From Augochlora pura (lineage: Eukaryota > Arthropoda > Insecta > Hymenoptera > Halictidae), in assembly GCF_028453695.1 (NCBI RefSeq), contig NC_135781.1, forward strand, positions 25,481,640 to 25,545,639: a stretch of 64,000 nucleotides of DNA, in the 5' to 3' direction. Each line of letters opens with the position of its first letter. Position 1 is the stretch's first letter. This document shows positions 20,896 to 34,750 of this stretch, in pieces. The notes beneath the pieces were generated by a model. The model searched no databases. It was not told the DNA's origin and saw only the letters and a list, made by a program, of their open reading frames with translations. The translations under genes and the position numbers were made by a program.

Positions 20896-22238
20896 CCTGA
20901 TCCTATAACTGAAAGGAATTCGCGGAGAGGAACGCTCGTGGGTGGATCATTGTAGGCGGAGCTCCGACCCCTCGGAAACTCCATTTTGTTCGTGGAGGGC
21001 GTTCCCATCGATCCACCTTCCCCTCTACTACTTGGTGGGCACCACCTTGACGCAGCTCGACCTTTTCCAGGTGGAGGGAACGCGAGCGCGAACATTGCCG
21101 AACAGGAGTTCGCGATACGAGTGTGCTAGCTCGCCGCTGCCGGGCACTGGTTCTCGTCAGGTAGTCGCGTGGCACCGTGTTACTTGCCTCGCGCTGCGTC
21201 CTCTCTCACCTGTTCGAGCTCACCTGTCAAACGGCCGCCGGCGCCTGGGCTCCTGCGACGAACCACCTCGTCATGGACAACCTCGGGCCCTGTGCCTCCG
21301 GTTCTCGCGGTCGCGGAGTGTGACCCATTTCGGGAGCCCGCGCGGAACCAGCTCGAACAAGATCACATTGATCCCCGTGCACCGAGATCACCCGAGATCG
21401 CAGAGATCGTCGCCGAGTCGGTCGAAGCTAATTCCGTGAATGAGGACTCGATCGGTAAACACAACAACGAAGGTCGTCACGGGTGTGCCGAGCCGTGGGT
21501 TCATTGATATTTCCAGGTAACGAGTCCGCCGAATACGCGTTGGCACACAAACGCCGGTTTATTGCTCGACATATTCGCGACAATTTTGTCTCTTCAGTCT
21601 GCAATGGTACGTGTCGCCGTCGACTATCGGCAATCAACGAGATCGATCACGAGCAGCAGCACTTCCTCTTCCTCTGGCTGTATCTTGGCTGCCGCCCGTC
21701 CTAGTCGATTCTGGAGCACCAAGTTCTGGGAGCAAAGAAGACTTGTATCGCGATAAATCCGCGATATCGACCGTCGCGGATAAGTATCAAATTTCCGGCG
21801 GAGCCAAAGCTCGCCGATCGGCCGAATATTGCGCTGGTATTCCGTCGAGAATACGATAAGAATGCACGAGATATCGTGATCGGGCTGATTAGCACCCTTT
21901 CGGCGTGGCGGACCGAGATGCGCGGCGATCGGCGAGTGCTCGGAATCTCTGGTGCATTGACCAACGAATAAATGTTAGAGGACGATCGGTCGACGATTGG
22001 TCAGCAACGATTTTTGACTCTGGATAAGGAAATTTTTGTTCGGATTGACGGCTTTGACTTGGATCACGGTGCGAGTCGCACGAGCTGACACGTTTCTCGT
22101 TGCGCAACGATCGGTATGCTTTGGTTCCGATGTGTACAGTGACCGAGGACACGAGAGTTCCTCCATCTTACCACCCCCGTTGCACCGAGGATCGTTTCGC
22201 TATCTTGGAGCGACAGTGAGCGGATCCCAAGGACTATC
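20896..22238 (+). promoter_or_regulatory. CpG-rich block before the eh1-motif exon, probable promoter/5' UTR
   Basis: Dense CpG sequence runs from about 20880 to 21480 and remains CpG-rich to the ATG at 22239. Several overlapping open frames on both strands are typical of CpG-rich noncoding DNA. The placement fits a promoter and 5' UTR, possibly with noncoding exons, but I could not pick a transcription start. Confidence 0.35.
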
Positions 22239-22389
22239 ATGGATTTGAGCACAACGCCGAGAAGGGCCACGGATGGCGTCGGTGACCTTCAGAAGACGCG
22301 GGTCGCTAAGAGCGTGTTCAGTATTCGAAGCCTGGTCGACGTAGAAGAAGCAGACATGCCTGCGTCCGAAGACAACGAGAGATCGCACA
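22239..22389 (+). CDS. Probable first coding exon of an eh1-motif (Groucho-binding) transcription factor
   Basis: The ATG in a TATCATGG context opens 50 codons plus one base, up to a strong GTGAGT donor. The product begins MDLSTTPRRATDGVG. Residues 27-33 are FSIRSLV, an eh1-like heptad (F-S-I-x-x-L/I-V/L) of the kind that recruits Groucho in homeobox, T-box and forkhead repressors. An acidic stretch (DVEEADMPASEDNE) follows, as in NK-type homeobox proteins. No DNA-binding exon was recognised downstream in the window, so the family cannot be named. The exon exits in phase 1. An upstream exon with an earlier start is not excluded. Confidence 0.5.
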
Positions 22390-23442
22390 GTGAGTCGACA
22401 ATTATTTATTTTCGATTCGATGGACTGCGGATTTCGTGGTTACGGCAGAAAACAAAGACTTTTACAGTAAAATCGTTTAGAGAATTTTTCAGCGCTATTT
22501 CACTTACTATCTCCGAGTAACTAAAGTTTCTAAGATGTAGATGTCTAGAAACTTCTGTCTCGCGGTCGATTTTTATTTGCCAGAAAAATCCGCCGTCTAT
22601 TTTTCAGCAACAATGTTATCGTTATTGTATCGAGCTCGAGACGATGCTCGAGCGATAACGGATCGTGATTGATTTGATTTCGACGGTCGAAACCGACGGT
22701 CGTCCCGCTAGATTTTATTCGTGTTTTTTCGCGTCGTTGTTAGTTCTTTATCTTCATGCAATCTCTTGCTCTTCCGTAGATTGTTTTTACAAAATCGAAT
22801 CGAGAGGCGCATTTGCCGCGGGAAAACCGAACGCGAATGATTGCTATTCTTCCATAATAGAAGCGCTCTTTCGTGGTTCGTTAACTCGAACATGACATAA
22901 ACGCGCGGAGATCCGCAATCTACGGCATGCTGGACGAATATATCGCGTTTGATCTATGTTTGATGGTCTTCTTCCACTGATTTCAACCGTTTCAAAATGG
23001 CTTCCGGGTAAATGTGCTTGCGGCACGTACCGACTATCTATCGCGTATACACTTTGTGAATTTTACTTTCGAGGAAATTGCCGTGACAAACGTTCTCGGT
23101 GTCGGAACTCTCGATCCGTTACACGAACGAGACCGCATTAGATGCAAAAGACATCGGAAATCAAGTATTAGATTATAGTAATTCAAACCAGAGAGATCGT
23201 TCAAGTATCTTGTCGGATGAGTGGATGTTATTGATGTCATTAGACACTCGCTCGCAGTTATCGCGGATTTCTACACGAGCGCGGTTATAGGTGACGACTG
23301 AAATATTGAGTGAGAATGGAAGTGTCTCTTCGAGAAATAAGTTGTTCTTCATTTCCATAACGCGTCCGGTTGAAGCATGTTCCCCGTTGCTCGAACACGT
23401 CGGAACATTAAGTATTCGTTAATCTTTGTGTTTAATAGATAT

Positions 23443-23650
23443 AATTGCCAGACTGCCGATTTTTATGCAAAACGAAAGTTGTCGTCGCTAATTGCAAGAT
23501 GCAGGAACTACATAGGCGTTCCATTACGTTTCTTAAGAATTTCAATCAGTCGGCAATAATGCAACAGGATTTTGAAATTCTCTGAGTGTTTTCACTGCTC
23601 TGTATTAAACATTTTTCTCATGGATGCATGAAATCTGCAGTCTAACAATT
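23443..23650. mobile_element. MITE of the AGACTGCGGAT family, best copy
   Basis: The left end reads AATTGCCAGACTGCCGATTT then TTATGCA. The right end, reverse-complemented, reads AATTGTTAGACTGCAGATTT then CATGCAT. These are near-matching inverted termini of about 26 bp around a noncoding interior, 208 bp in total. Confidence 0.7.
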
Positions 23651-25882
23651 ACATGCGCATATGAATAATGTTCACATGCATGAATACAGCCGAATATTCA
23701 AAATTCTCTAATTGTTGTATTTAATACAAGTGTATAGAAATGCTTCAGGTTAATATTCGTATAAGGAGGTTACAGGTATAATTAGCAATTTATTCCGAAG
23801 AATAAAATTGATAGGCAGATCAAGAAAAACGAGCAGAAAATGTTAGAATATCTAAATTTGTTTACATTGTTAAAGTTCGTTAATTAGCAAGGCTTTGTGC
23901 AACATTAAAATTTTCTGATACGATTAGTACGAAAGTAGACGAAAATCCGCGATTCCTCTTCTCGAAATTGGAATGTGACCTATTCTATTGAATTACCTAT
24001 TATTTGTATCAATCGTCCCCGGATCTAAGCAAGCCCGTGTTTACTTTTGCCAAACAAATTAAGGTCCCACCGTAACTTCATTCTCGTCGCGAGAGACGTG
24101 TAAACACGCGGTGCGCGACCGTGGACAACGGCGCTCATTGAGCTGGTCGCGTTGTCAGAACTGCCGCGTGGTTGGTTCCGTCGCGTTCGAGGATCCAGCT
24201 TCGGGCCGATGCGATCGAAGGATGGTGGATCTCGCGTACGAACTTTCTAGGAACCGAACCGAACCGAACCGTCCGGCGCATTCCGCCGCCGAGAAACGCG
24301 CCGGTTCGAGCGAACGTTTTTGCCGGCGAACGCCTTTTGTGCCCCGTGGTTCAAGCCCGGGGAACAGGCCAGTCCTTGTAGAGCGATCGAGTCAATTAAG
24401 GCTCACTTATGCTCCGGTAAATTGCGATAAGACGACGATTAAGTTGAAATTAGCTCGCCGCTGACCACCCTCCCCCTCCCCCCTTCGAGCGCGGCCCCTC
24501 GGCCGCGGTTCGCCTTGCACCCGGTCGGCTCGCGGCAAAAACTGTATCAATGTCGTTATTGCCGACACGTATCGAAGCTAAATTAATACCCGTTCGCCGG
24601 AGCGCTCCAATTAAACGAGTTACACGAAATCGAGCGGAGTTTCTTTCGTTCCGCGGATCCGAGCTTGCTTTATCTCCTGATCGGCGGGAGAGGTTGGGGC
24701 ACTCCCGAGCCCTGGGAAAGCCTGTCCTGTTCCGCTCGGGCCGAAAACGCGCGCGTCTCGCCGCTCCGAGTTTTCAGCTCGGCCACAGCTGCGACGGTGG
24801 TCGATATGCAAAGCCGACCGGGTACGCGGCGATAGCTCGCATTACTCGACTTTCCTCGCGGAAAATAAATAGCAAATTACCATTTAACCGTTCGGCCGAT
24901 AAAGCGAAACGAGCCCGCGCGCGCGATAACGGAATCTCATTCCACGGAGCGTAAGCGTATCGCATCGTTATCGGGTAATTAACAAGATAGCCTGCCGATT
25001 AACAAATTATGGTGGCGAGCGCGCGGGGTCGCCGACGGGTCGGCTCGCCTGTTTCTTCTTCACGCACATCAATCGTCGACGCGTTCGCTGCGTCAAACTT
25101 GCGAACGCATTTTCAAAACTGTCGGCAGAATCGCGGATGTTTTCATACGTCTCGTTCGAAGCCCGCTGTTTCAGTATTTTTGGAAGCGTCTCGCGATTGG
25201 TGCAATCTTATCGACGGCTATTTCGCGTTGTTATTGGTGTTATCGCAGTGAGAAAATCTTGATCGCCCGCTCGTCTTGACTTGCGTCGGTATCTTTTAAT
25301 TAATGCTAATTCTTCGATTTTCATTATCGACGGTCGCATTGCCACCGCTGCTGCGATGACGTACGATTCCTGTTTTATTGACACCAGAAGTACCAAGCCG
25401 GGTTGTGTAATAAATTCATCCGCGGATCTCTGATATCTAGGCAAAGATAGGCAAAATTACGCGAATTCAAAGCAATAGATTAGGTGACTTCTGAAATATG
25501 TTCTCGTCTGGCTATTGCTATGCAACTTGGTTTAAATTAAAGCTAGAAGCATCTACTTTAAGGTAGGGTAAATTAGTTTGCAATAGAACGATGAGATCAT
25601 TTTGAAAAATTGAAAAGGATTACTTACGACATTATGGTGTTTGCAAGATTTAAAAGGAAAAGTTCAGATGGATTCTAAGAGCTGTTTCTATAGAGTTATT
25701 TCGATGTGACTTAGCTTAAATAAAAAATTATAAAAAATAAATAAAATAAAATTTTATCGATATAAAACTTTAATGAAAAATTGCCTACGAGAGATTTGTA
25801 GATAAACGTTTTGAATCAAGCATACACTGTAATCGAAACTGTACGAAGTTTAAGTGAATCCAATTTCGTCATTGTTATAAAC

Positions 25883-25930
25883 CAATATACATTAGTCGCG
25901 TTTAGGGCTCTATAGTTCAAGTATTGATAG
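25883..25930. repeat. Right-end fragment of the TTAA MITE family
   Basis: ATATACATTAGTCGCGTTTA followed by GGGCTCTATAGTTC aligns with the right end of the element at 13025-13247 (about 34 of 42 bases identical). The terminal TTAA has decayed. No left end was identified. Confidence 0.6.
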
Positions 25931-27092
25931 CATAGCGGTCATTTTCGAACAATTCTAATCGAACAACGGTACGCAATAGGTTCTAGCAATTACGTAACAA
26001 CCGCATAATCTACCTATCACATATGTTTTCCTTAGATTTAGTTGGTCAGTGCTCTCACGCCTTTTCGATGACTATCACCCGAATCTCGTCTTCCGCTAGG
26101 GATTAACTTTTATCACACCGGTCAATATTACTCCGATATCTATTAACCGGGTTTTTAAAGCATGTGTACTTCATTGTGTCGCTACATTCTTGCGACGAGA
26201 AATTATTATCAATTTGTCACGAGTATACTGTTGACGTTGTTTATAGCAATTCCGTGCTTTAATCAAAAATTGATTAGTTTTCCTCTTGTCCCTAGCGTAG
26301 CAGACATTCGATTCAAAAATTGAATTTTAAACAAAATTTACTGATGAGGTGGCCATTTAAATAAATTAGGTCACAAAAGACCCAGTAACGAGCCGAGGGT
26401 TAACTGATGGCTTGCCGGTCAAACAACTAAAAACGTAGGAACAATTGTATCGGTTCGACGATCGCTCCGAAAATTATCGCGACGTTCGGTACTCTGTCAC
26501 GCGTGATATCCGTGGATAAACCACAGACAAGGAATTTGCACCGACACCCGTTTGTTACGACTGAAGCTCAGCCGCCCCGGTAATTTTACTAACAAAACGC
26601 CTCATAATCGTGGAACAATTCAGGCTGCGTCGTGCTTCGTTATCGCCTCCTTGGTCTTTTTTCTATCTTTTACGCGTTTATTTAATCATCACCGGCCATC
26701 TTGCGCCGGAATATCTTTTCTAGCACGGACGTGTCTCACTGGGAATGTTCGAGACGACTTGACAAATTGGTAGCCGCCATTTCTGGTTTCGGTGTTCCAA
26801 TGGCCGGAAACGTTTAACTCGTCGTAGGGTTGATCTCCGCCAATGGGGCTCGACGATCAGAGGGGAAGGTTCTCGGTCGATTGGCTTCGATAGGGGTGGG
26901 ACTTGCACCGGATAGAGCCGTTAATCCACCCTCGACGACAAAATGCCGAAGAACTGAAATCGTTCAGTTAGATATCGCGGTTCGATGATTTTTAAAAATT
27001 CCTAAAATCACATTTATCGTTTTGAAGTTAATGAAATTGTGAATACTCCCTCATAGAATATGATCGACTAAATTCCTACATTTAAGCGTTCA

Positions 27093-27125
27093 TTATAATT
27101 AGTAGACTGCGGATTTTAGCCATTT
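27093..27125 (+). repeat. Terminus of the AGACTGCGGAT MITE family
   Basis: TAGTAGACTGCGGATTTTAG matches the left ends at 6042 and 62549. Even the upstream CGTTCATT is shared with the 6042 copy. The opposite terminus was not found. Confidence 0.55.
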
Positions 27126-27260
27126 ATAGAAAAACCGAATAAACGAAACAACACTAAACGCCAGAAGAATTTAAAAGTACCGATGAATTACTCTTATTCT
27201 ATTAACATTGTTAGAAGAAGAAATATTCTTTTACCTAACTGCAATGTATTAATACTAAAT

Positions 27261-30200
27261 GGCGAAAGGGCTAAATGAATAGTGTTCTCGTCGTTTTAAA
27301 GTGACACACGGTAATTATTTTCATTTTTCCAATTATCCAAGAAAGTAGACCGAAGGAACGGTAGCAATTTCGCTGCGCGTCAGCAAGAATATATTTTAAG
27401 GGTTGAAGTAGCAAGCATTTCGGAGATAATTTAATTGCAAAAGGGTGCGTCGAACGTGTCTGCGAGCCTCTGAAACGATCGAGGGGTGGGACAAGGGTGG
27501 AAAGGGGTTGGAACGGCTTCGATGGCGGTGGCAGCGGCAGGTTCGGCCAGCAACAACGAGCATGTTGATTGCGAAAAAGAAGGAACGCGCACCGTTCTCT
27601 CAATAACGCGCGCCGAGAAACCCATAAATAACCGGTGGTCGGAGTTTTACGCGTGCGTATACACGATAGACCGCGGAACCCGGTGATTGGTCGACCCGGT
27701 AGAGCCTGCTAATTGTGTTTTATTAGCGTTCTCTTTCCCCTCGCCGGCGGACGGACGCGCAGCCTTCGCTAACTAACCTCCGCCCATGTACTAACTATAA
27801 ACGACATTGTTATTAAGGGTCCTTACACTGTATCTAAGAACCCACACAGTTGCTCGCGTGCGTACAAGCGAAGCCTCTGCCCGGTTCGCCCGACCTAAAC
27901 TCGCTACCTCTTCTCGTTAAGGGCTGTTAAGGAGCCGGCCGTCGAGGGTCTAACGCTCTTCCAGGGACCTCCGGGCCAAACGTGCACGCACGGTACCCTG
28001 CGAGCTCTGTCTTCGTGGTCTTACTTGGTCCTCTGTTCGACAGAGTCCCTTCTTGGTCTCGATCGGCTCGAATCGCCGGCTTTACGGCGCATCGAAACTG
28101 GAGCAGGGAAATGCATCCTTCGTGACCTAGATGAGTACGCTCGAGAAGACCGATGAACGCTTTTGCAATTTTGGCACCCCTTAAATTAAGAATCTGATTA
28201 CAGAATGATGTCGTTTAAAAATCAATGCACGTTTCGGTTGCTGATGGATGTATGTTGGTCTGCCTCCTGGTGGATTTAATTGTAACCTACCAAAAGACAC
28301 CTCGTCTTCAGCACTTTGAGGTTAGATCCTTATTAGAATATCTCCACTATGTACGAATGCGACAGGACCGCGGGTCGCCTGCCACATTTAATCCGTGACC
28401 CATTAAAATTTCTCTGATTGTAATAATTTCTTACAAGAAAAAGAATATTCATATTATATCGTGTACCTGCATTTGTTAAACTGTTCAAATATTTATGACG
28501 GGAGAACAGAATATGATTCCGATTTGGAAAAACAGGATCAACTTCATATTCAACATGTTATTTCGAAAACTGTCCATCGCTTGTCAGACTCGAGGTACGT
28601 CAATTTGTTTAGACACTGAATAAGAATGAAATAGACTGGATTTGTTTACTCGAGGTCTCTTATTTCATTGCAATGAAAACCGTCGCACCAGTTAAAGATC
28701 CTCGACTATCTAAGCGTGCTATTGCTAACAAGTTTATCACGCAAGCAGCCAACCCTCTTATTAAGTCTGAAACGAATTCCAGGAATGCGTTCACAGGTTT
28801 GCACCTCGCCTACCGGTTTCCATCGCGAAGGTTAATTGTCGACGTCCACGAGGAGCGAACGATCCCCGGTCGACTACGAAAGGATCGTTGGATACCGATT
28901 CGCCGATCGGACCCGTTTCCTCCGGTCGCCGGAAAGGCCGGCCGTTTACAATATTACGGAGCGAACGCGGACCGCAGGAAGGGGTTAATCGAACGAGCTG
29001 GATCCGCGCGAACCCGGTCCCGGGATCTATTCACTGGCCGAGCCCGCGGCCCATTAAAGCGCATTACTTGGCTAATGCTCGATTGTAAAATAGAACGAGC
29101 CACAGGCCGCGGAGCAGTCGGCGGAGGAGCGCGGGCCCGAGTTATCTATCGTCGAGCATCGTTCTTCGAACAGGTCGTTTCGATAGCTGGCCGAACGAGA
29201 GCGTGCCGAAGACCGTGTTGGGTCCTGGTGCAATAGAAACACCGCTCGTTCGGCTAACGAGCCACGATTCTCGTGGGCTGCGCGAGACGCGGCGATGTCG
29301 GAGCAGCGTCTTCGGTTCGGCAGGAACGATCGTCGCGACGACGTGTACAACGGCGAGGAGAAAACGCGAGCCAATTCGAGCGAATCTGATGAAACACGAG
29401 CCGCGGAACGAACCGAAACGGTTACCGCGTATTCTTGCGTGACGCGTTATTAGCCGATTGGCTCATTAATCGCTCCGTCGGCGCGAGACAGCCGAACCCT
29501 CTGCGCCCGCCCCCGCGACACCCCTCCAACAGCCGTTCCGATACCGAGTAATTGCTAATCGCTAATTGCGAGCTGAAACACTCCATCCAATTAACCCTCC
29601 CATGAGCGAGAGCCGCCGACTATGATCCCTGTCCGTGGCCCCGCGTTTCCACCCCCTTGTTCCATCGCCCATCCACGGACCTATGCCCCCCGACCATGGT
29701 AAATCGACCACTTTCCTACCCGAGATCGGTCTACCGGAAAATTTTCAGAGAAACGGAAGCTTCGAATGGTTTTTCTAATTATGTAATACGTAATTACACG
29801 CTATTTTTCCACGGGGTTCCCGTTGCTCTCCGATAGCTAACAGTTTCGTTCCGGTAAAACATAACTGTTTCGTTTCTCATTTGACATCTTCCAATTTTTT
29901 TTCTCCTGCTCTGTGCGGACATCGTAGCGATAACGAGCTCGAAGAGTAACACCGTTTAGGAAATCGTGCGGTACTAATTTTCGCATTTCGCGTTATCGGG
30001 CTCGGTGAATTTGTTCTCGAATATATGGCATCGTTAATTACGAATTCTTTATTGACTCGCAGATAACGGCGAATTGATTGGCAACACTTATCGCGTTCCA
30101 GTATATTTGTTATCGGAGTGGGCGATTTTATGAACCGACAACAGGTGTTAATGTGCAAAATAGTGGGGTGCTTCTATGCTAACGAATGCTGACGTTTATC

Positions 30201-33200
30201 GTAAGAGCCCAGTTAATCGGAAGAGATCTATTTACAAAAGGAAATTCAGATTAAAGAAGTGATTTCTTAATTCTTGCATTACTGTGTCTACTATGGTTTC
30301 TGCGAATTCTTCGATTGCGGTTTAATTCAAACGAGACAAGCGTTTCGTACGTGTAGCGTTTGTTGCAAAAAATTATCAAACGCACTTCAATTAAAGAAGA
30401 AAATTACTTTAAATTAATTTAAAAGTCACATATTCGGCTCAATTAAAGCGATGAACAATGAACGGTATAATTAGTACAGAATTCGCTCTGAGAAATGTTC
30501 AACTGCAAATATTATTTGAAAAGCAACCGTGCATATTTATTGATCGTTAGAAATCCTAGTACCGAGTCTAACACGACGTTATAGATTATAGAAGATAGGG
30601 TTGAGGCCTCGGCTGGATAAGTGTGCTCCCCAGCCCTTGTTACGGCTCATCCGATTCACGTCACCTGTTAACTCGGTCGGCCCGGCCTAATCGTCGCTGG
30701 AACACCGGCGTCATGTGTCGTGCGGTAAACGATGCCTCCCTCTTCCACCGTTCCCTCGTTATTCGCCCCCTTCCATCCCCCGCCGGCTCGCCCTAATGAA
30801 ATTTCTTCTCCGGAGCGAACGTCAACGTAAACAGCCCCGTGCGCGAACAGAGAAAGCTGAAGAGAGGGGGGTTGGGAATGAGAAGGAGAGAGAGAAAGAG
30901 GGAGAGAGAGAGGGGGAGAGAGAGAGAAGGAATGGGAGGAGGAAGGGGACAGGTACCCCTTTCGATCAATTAGGGCTAATAAATGGCGTCCACGGTGGGG
31001 TCGTCTATGGCGATGGAGCGAGCCAACGGGGAACAGGGGAAATATTATTCGAGCCGGCCGTCAGGTCTGTGGGTTTATGCTATTAAAAATGTAAATATCT
31101 GCCGGCGGCTCGTTATCGGATGTAAATATGGCGGCGGGCCGAAACCAGACGGGGAGGGGTGGATTTCCAGCTCCTTTGTTTCGTTATTTATTGGAATGTG
31201 GGCCACGGCTCCAGGAAACCCACGCTTCCACTCTGACCAGCGACCGAGAACCGTACCCTTCTCGATCCATGCTCGATCTCCAGCCCGATCCTACCGACCG
31301 ATCGCGAGATCGTCCCTTTTCTCGCGAATACCTAATTACTGTCCAATAATCTTCTCGCTTTTCTCGCTCGTTTTTTCGCTTTAGCCTCGCGAAACAAAGA
31401 GTCGCTATCGCACAAACGACGCCGATGATCAGCACTATTTCATGACTTCTTTTACGAATTCTTTTGGTAATTTTATGAATTCTTTGGCGAATTCTTTTAC
31501 GAATTCTTGTAGATTTTATCGCTGAAATTGTTCGTCACAATTTTCTCACTGTGTTTAGTTATAAATGTGTTATTATATTAAAGTAATCTTTTCCATGCAT
31601 GACTTAGTTAATTTATTATTGCAGAGGGAAGAACAACGAATGTAACTGTGTTTATTTGACTTCACTTATGGTATTCATTCGACAATAATAAAAAATGTAG
31701 ATATAATTCAACGATTAGTATAGATGTTATTCCATTCACCGCGTTTCTAAATAGTCCACAAATCGGACGCAATTGTATCGCAACCAAAACTATTCGAACG
31801 TATGAGAATCCACGGTTCTACGATTAATTCCGAAACGATTCCTCCGTCAGCATTTGACGATAATGTACAACGACGATCTACAGCTCCGCGGTCAGTCCGG
31901 GAGCTGCTCGGTTTACGATCTACCCGGGCAGACCATAAGTCAGAAATATGCAAAGGAAAAGCCGATTCGAAGCCGAGACCCCACGTTCTTCGAATTAACG
32001 CGTCCCGGAACAAAAATCGTAAAATTCCGTGAGAATCACGGACCCCGACGCGTCTATATTAATTTATCGTTCCATAAATAAAGCGTTTATTCCGTCGGAT
32101 TGATTTACGGCATCTACATTAATTAACTTCTAATTGGCGGTCTGCCCGGCGCACACGTGTCTCTGCTCTCCGTTGTTCGATCTGGCCGTCCGGCCGTCCG
32201 TGTTCCCTTCGTTTTCCCTCTCTTTTTCTTTCTCTATCCGGGATGTCGATGGTTTCTGCGAGCGGAGCGCAAACGTTAACGAGCCGAACATTCTACTTAT
32301 GATATTTACTCGGGTCCGCCCTGGGTCCCGTTTTATTGAGTCATATATCAAATCTCGGAGCCTAAAGAACCAAGTCAGAGGAGGGAAAGGACGAGCGCCG
32401 GCGTCTCTGCTCGCTCCTCTTCCCCGGGTATTTACACACCGAAAACACGTTGCTTGCTCGTCAGCCCCCGATTGTCAGTCCCTCGGGGGCTGCGGACCGT
32501 TCCTGGCATAAATCGTGTCAATCCCGCGGAACCTCCCTTTTTAACGGAGGCCGATTGTCGCGGCGCACGCAGCCGGTATTTATAACGGCGACGGAATTGT
32601 TTTATCGGGCTAATGAATGCGAAACTGCCTCGCCTCGGAGACCACACGAAATTACTTGGACCGACGCGACTCCTGACTCCGGCTTGCCACAGGGTGACAC
32701 AACTTGAACATATTGAAACTCTGCCTCTTAACTCATTCGCTTCGTTATGCCGTCTCGTGTTCTCCGTTGCAACAGGTTCGTTGCAAGTAGCTCCGGAGCA
32801 GATTTGTATTCTATTTTTAGTTTTGATAATATATTTATCACACTCTAGAATATACTCTTTATATTACAGTGGAATCGATGGATGTTAGCAGACAATAGAG
32901 ATTTTACAAAAAATTTTGCAAAACAATAGAGAGCATGTCAGACAAAACCAAATATCTTTAGCCTAATAGAAAGGTCGCGTGACAATGTGTGTCTGACAGA
33001 TGTCACAATTAGTCGATTACAACAGCTTTATTTTAAAGAAAATAATTACGTTTTATTCTTACGATGCGTCGTTTTTAATAATTTTCTAAAATCTAGTTTC
33101 CTCCTCGGCTCGTTGCGCTGTAACTTCTTCTATCTGGTCAAAGCTTCTCCGTTCCATGCCGGAAAGAATATTTCTATTTATTCGATGCATTTATCTTTTT

Positions 33201-33400
33201 ATCTTACAATGTTTATAGAACGACTGTAGACCCATAAGAATGCCGGTATTTGAAACACCGTTTCATCCAGATTACTTCGCATGTTATAATTAGTCTCGTC
33301 GAATAGCAGTTTTGTTGAAATACAATTTTATTTCGATGTAAAAAGGGGAACAGAATCTTACGATTATAACTTTCAATTAATAATCTCTGGAACAAGCACG
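27261..33400 (+). other. Putative first intron of the eh1-motif gene, part 2; no exon seen
   Basis: CpG-rich islands lie at 27420-28140, 28780-29720, 30590-31440 and 31790-32700, separated by AT-rich spacers. TAAT/ATTAA cores cluster in the islands, for example 29440-29600 and 32040-32140. A GA-rich run occupies 30865-30955. At 31440-31520 GAATTCTTT recurs several times. The 187-codon frame at 28673-29236 overlaps other open frames and lacks any domain. Confidence 0.4.
30865..30955. repeat. GA-rich low-complexity run
   Basis: Purine-rich AG/AGGG repeats with interruptions. They explain the Glu/Arg-rich open frame here. Confidence 0.9.
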
Positions 33401-34714
33401 ACACAATATTGCAAGGGTTAAATGTACGTCGACGATCTTGGATTGCGAAAAGCATTCTTCGCTTATCAAAGTGTGTGTAGCACATCGTTTCTCGACACTT
33501 TTCTTTATTGACAATAATGAGCATGCTCGGTGCGCGAGCATAGGCTCGGGACAGCGTCTAACCTGCCGCGACGAAACGTTATTACGAGTAGCAGTATTAT
33601 CGTTATCAGATCGCGTCCTAGGCCGGGATTGTTTAGATGATCGGCAGGTGCGTGGCATAACGACCGGTAAAATTATACCGGTAATTACGGTCGTCTTGGA
33701 AATATGCGCTCCCGGGGGATCCCTCGGAAAAAGATCCCTCGCCTCGATTGTCGCGGAAAGTGTCGTTTCCGAAATGCAACATTACCGACGGGATTAACTT
33801 GCTACTTTATTACTGTTATAACAATTAAACCGCGCTGTTTTCTTGTGCACGAGATCGCCCGGCGCTGCGCCGCGTTCTATAGAACACCGATCGTTTTTAA
33901 TCTTGTACAGTCAATTACCTATTTTTATCACAGCCTCGCGTCGTAGTCGGATCCTGACGCGAACAGTTTTATGCGTCCGATCGCAACGAATGAGAAGCAA
34001 ATAAAAATGCTTCCTCGGTAATCTTAATTAAATCAATTTTGAAAATTCGATAGAGTTTATACAGTTTTGTTCGTCTTTCGTGCGCAGAACGTGCTGCCAC
34101 TAAATAGAAGACTCTTCGTGATCCAACTATATTGAAATATTTTTATAAAAATAGACCGAAAGCTAACGAGTTTTGAAAGCGGCTCAGTGCGTGTCTCTTT
34201 ATAAGAACGATAAGATTTAATTTATTTAGATCGTCGATTATTTTGATCGTAAGACAAATTTGAATAAAAGAAGCTGTAGGAAGATTCTTGAGAAAAATTC
34301 TTCACGTTTCAAACAGTTTGAAAATAAAAGATTAGAGACCGGTCGTGCGACCGGCACGGCAGATTTAGCGTGGAAGATCGTTGGCTTCTTCCGTCGCGAA
34401 ATCGTACGAAAAATCATTGAATATAATTGTCCACGATGTTTATCGTTCACCGTGATTGTCAGGGGTTGCGCGCCGCGCAACGTTCTCGAGTTGGTCGACG
34501 CTTATCGTGGACCACGATTCGAGGCTGAGCACGTTGAAGAGTCCGAGAGGCAAATCGCGACCTCCCCTCGCGCGGGGTTCCTCCCTTCGATCTTCCTCCA
34601 TCCGGTTCGCATTCTCCGCTCGGCCCCGGGACGGTCGCCGCGGCTGAAATTTTTATCTCGCCTCGTGAAAGAAGTTTTTAATGGTCGTGCTTCGCGGGCC
34701 ACGGTGCTGCGCCG

Positions 34715-34750
34715 CCGGTGCCCGGTGCCCGGTGCCCGGTGCCCGGTGCC
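34715..34750. repeat. 7-bp tandem repeat GGTGCCC, about 5 units
   Basis: Five consecutive perfect units of GGTGCCC in a GC-rich island. Confidence 0.95.

Larger units (their letters stand above)
22390..27260 (+). other. Putative first intron of the eh1-motif gene, part 1; no exon seen
   Basis: AT-rich DNA (22390-24060) holds a MITE at 23443-23650. A CpG-rich island spans 24060-25250, with TAATTA-type cores near its end (24970-25010). AT-rich DNA follows to 26450 with a TTAA-MITE end fragment (25883-25930), then a mixed island to 26940 and a MITE terminus at 27106. Open frames in the islands have no recognisable domain. Confidence 0.4.

Noticed and set aside
25592..25607. Sixteen-base identity to the 5' part of the bantam microRNA (TGAGATCATTTTGAAA)
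   Set aside because: The 3' part of the mature sequence does not match, and no complementary arm is visible nearby to form the precursor hairpin. It looks like chance in AT-rich DNA.
28673..29236. 187-codon plus-strand open frame
   Set aside because: It spans AT-rich spacer and island without any domain, and its downstream half is overlapped by open frames on both strands.
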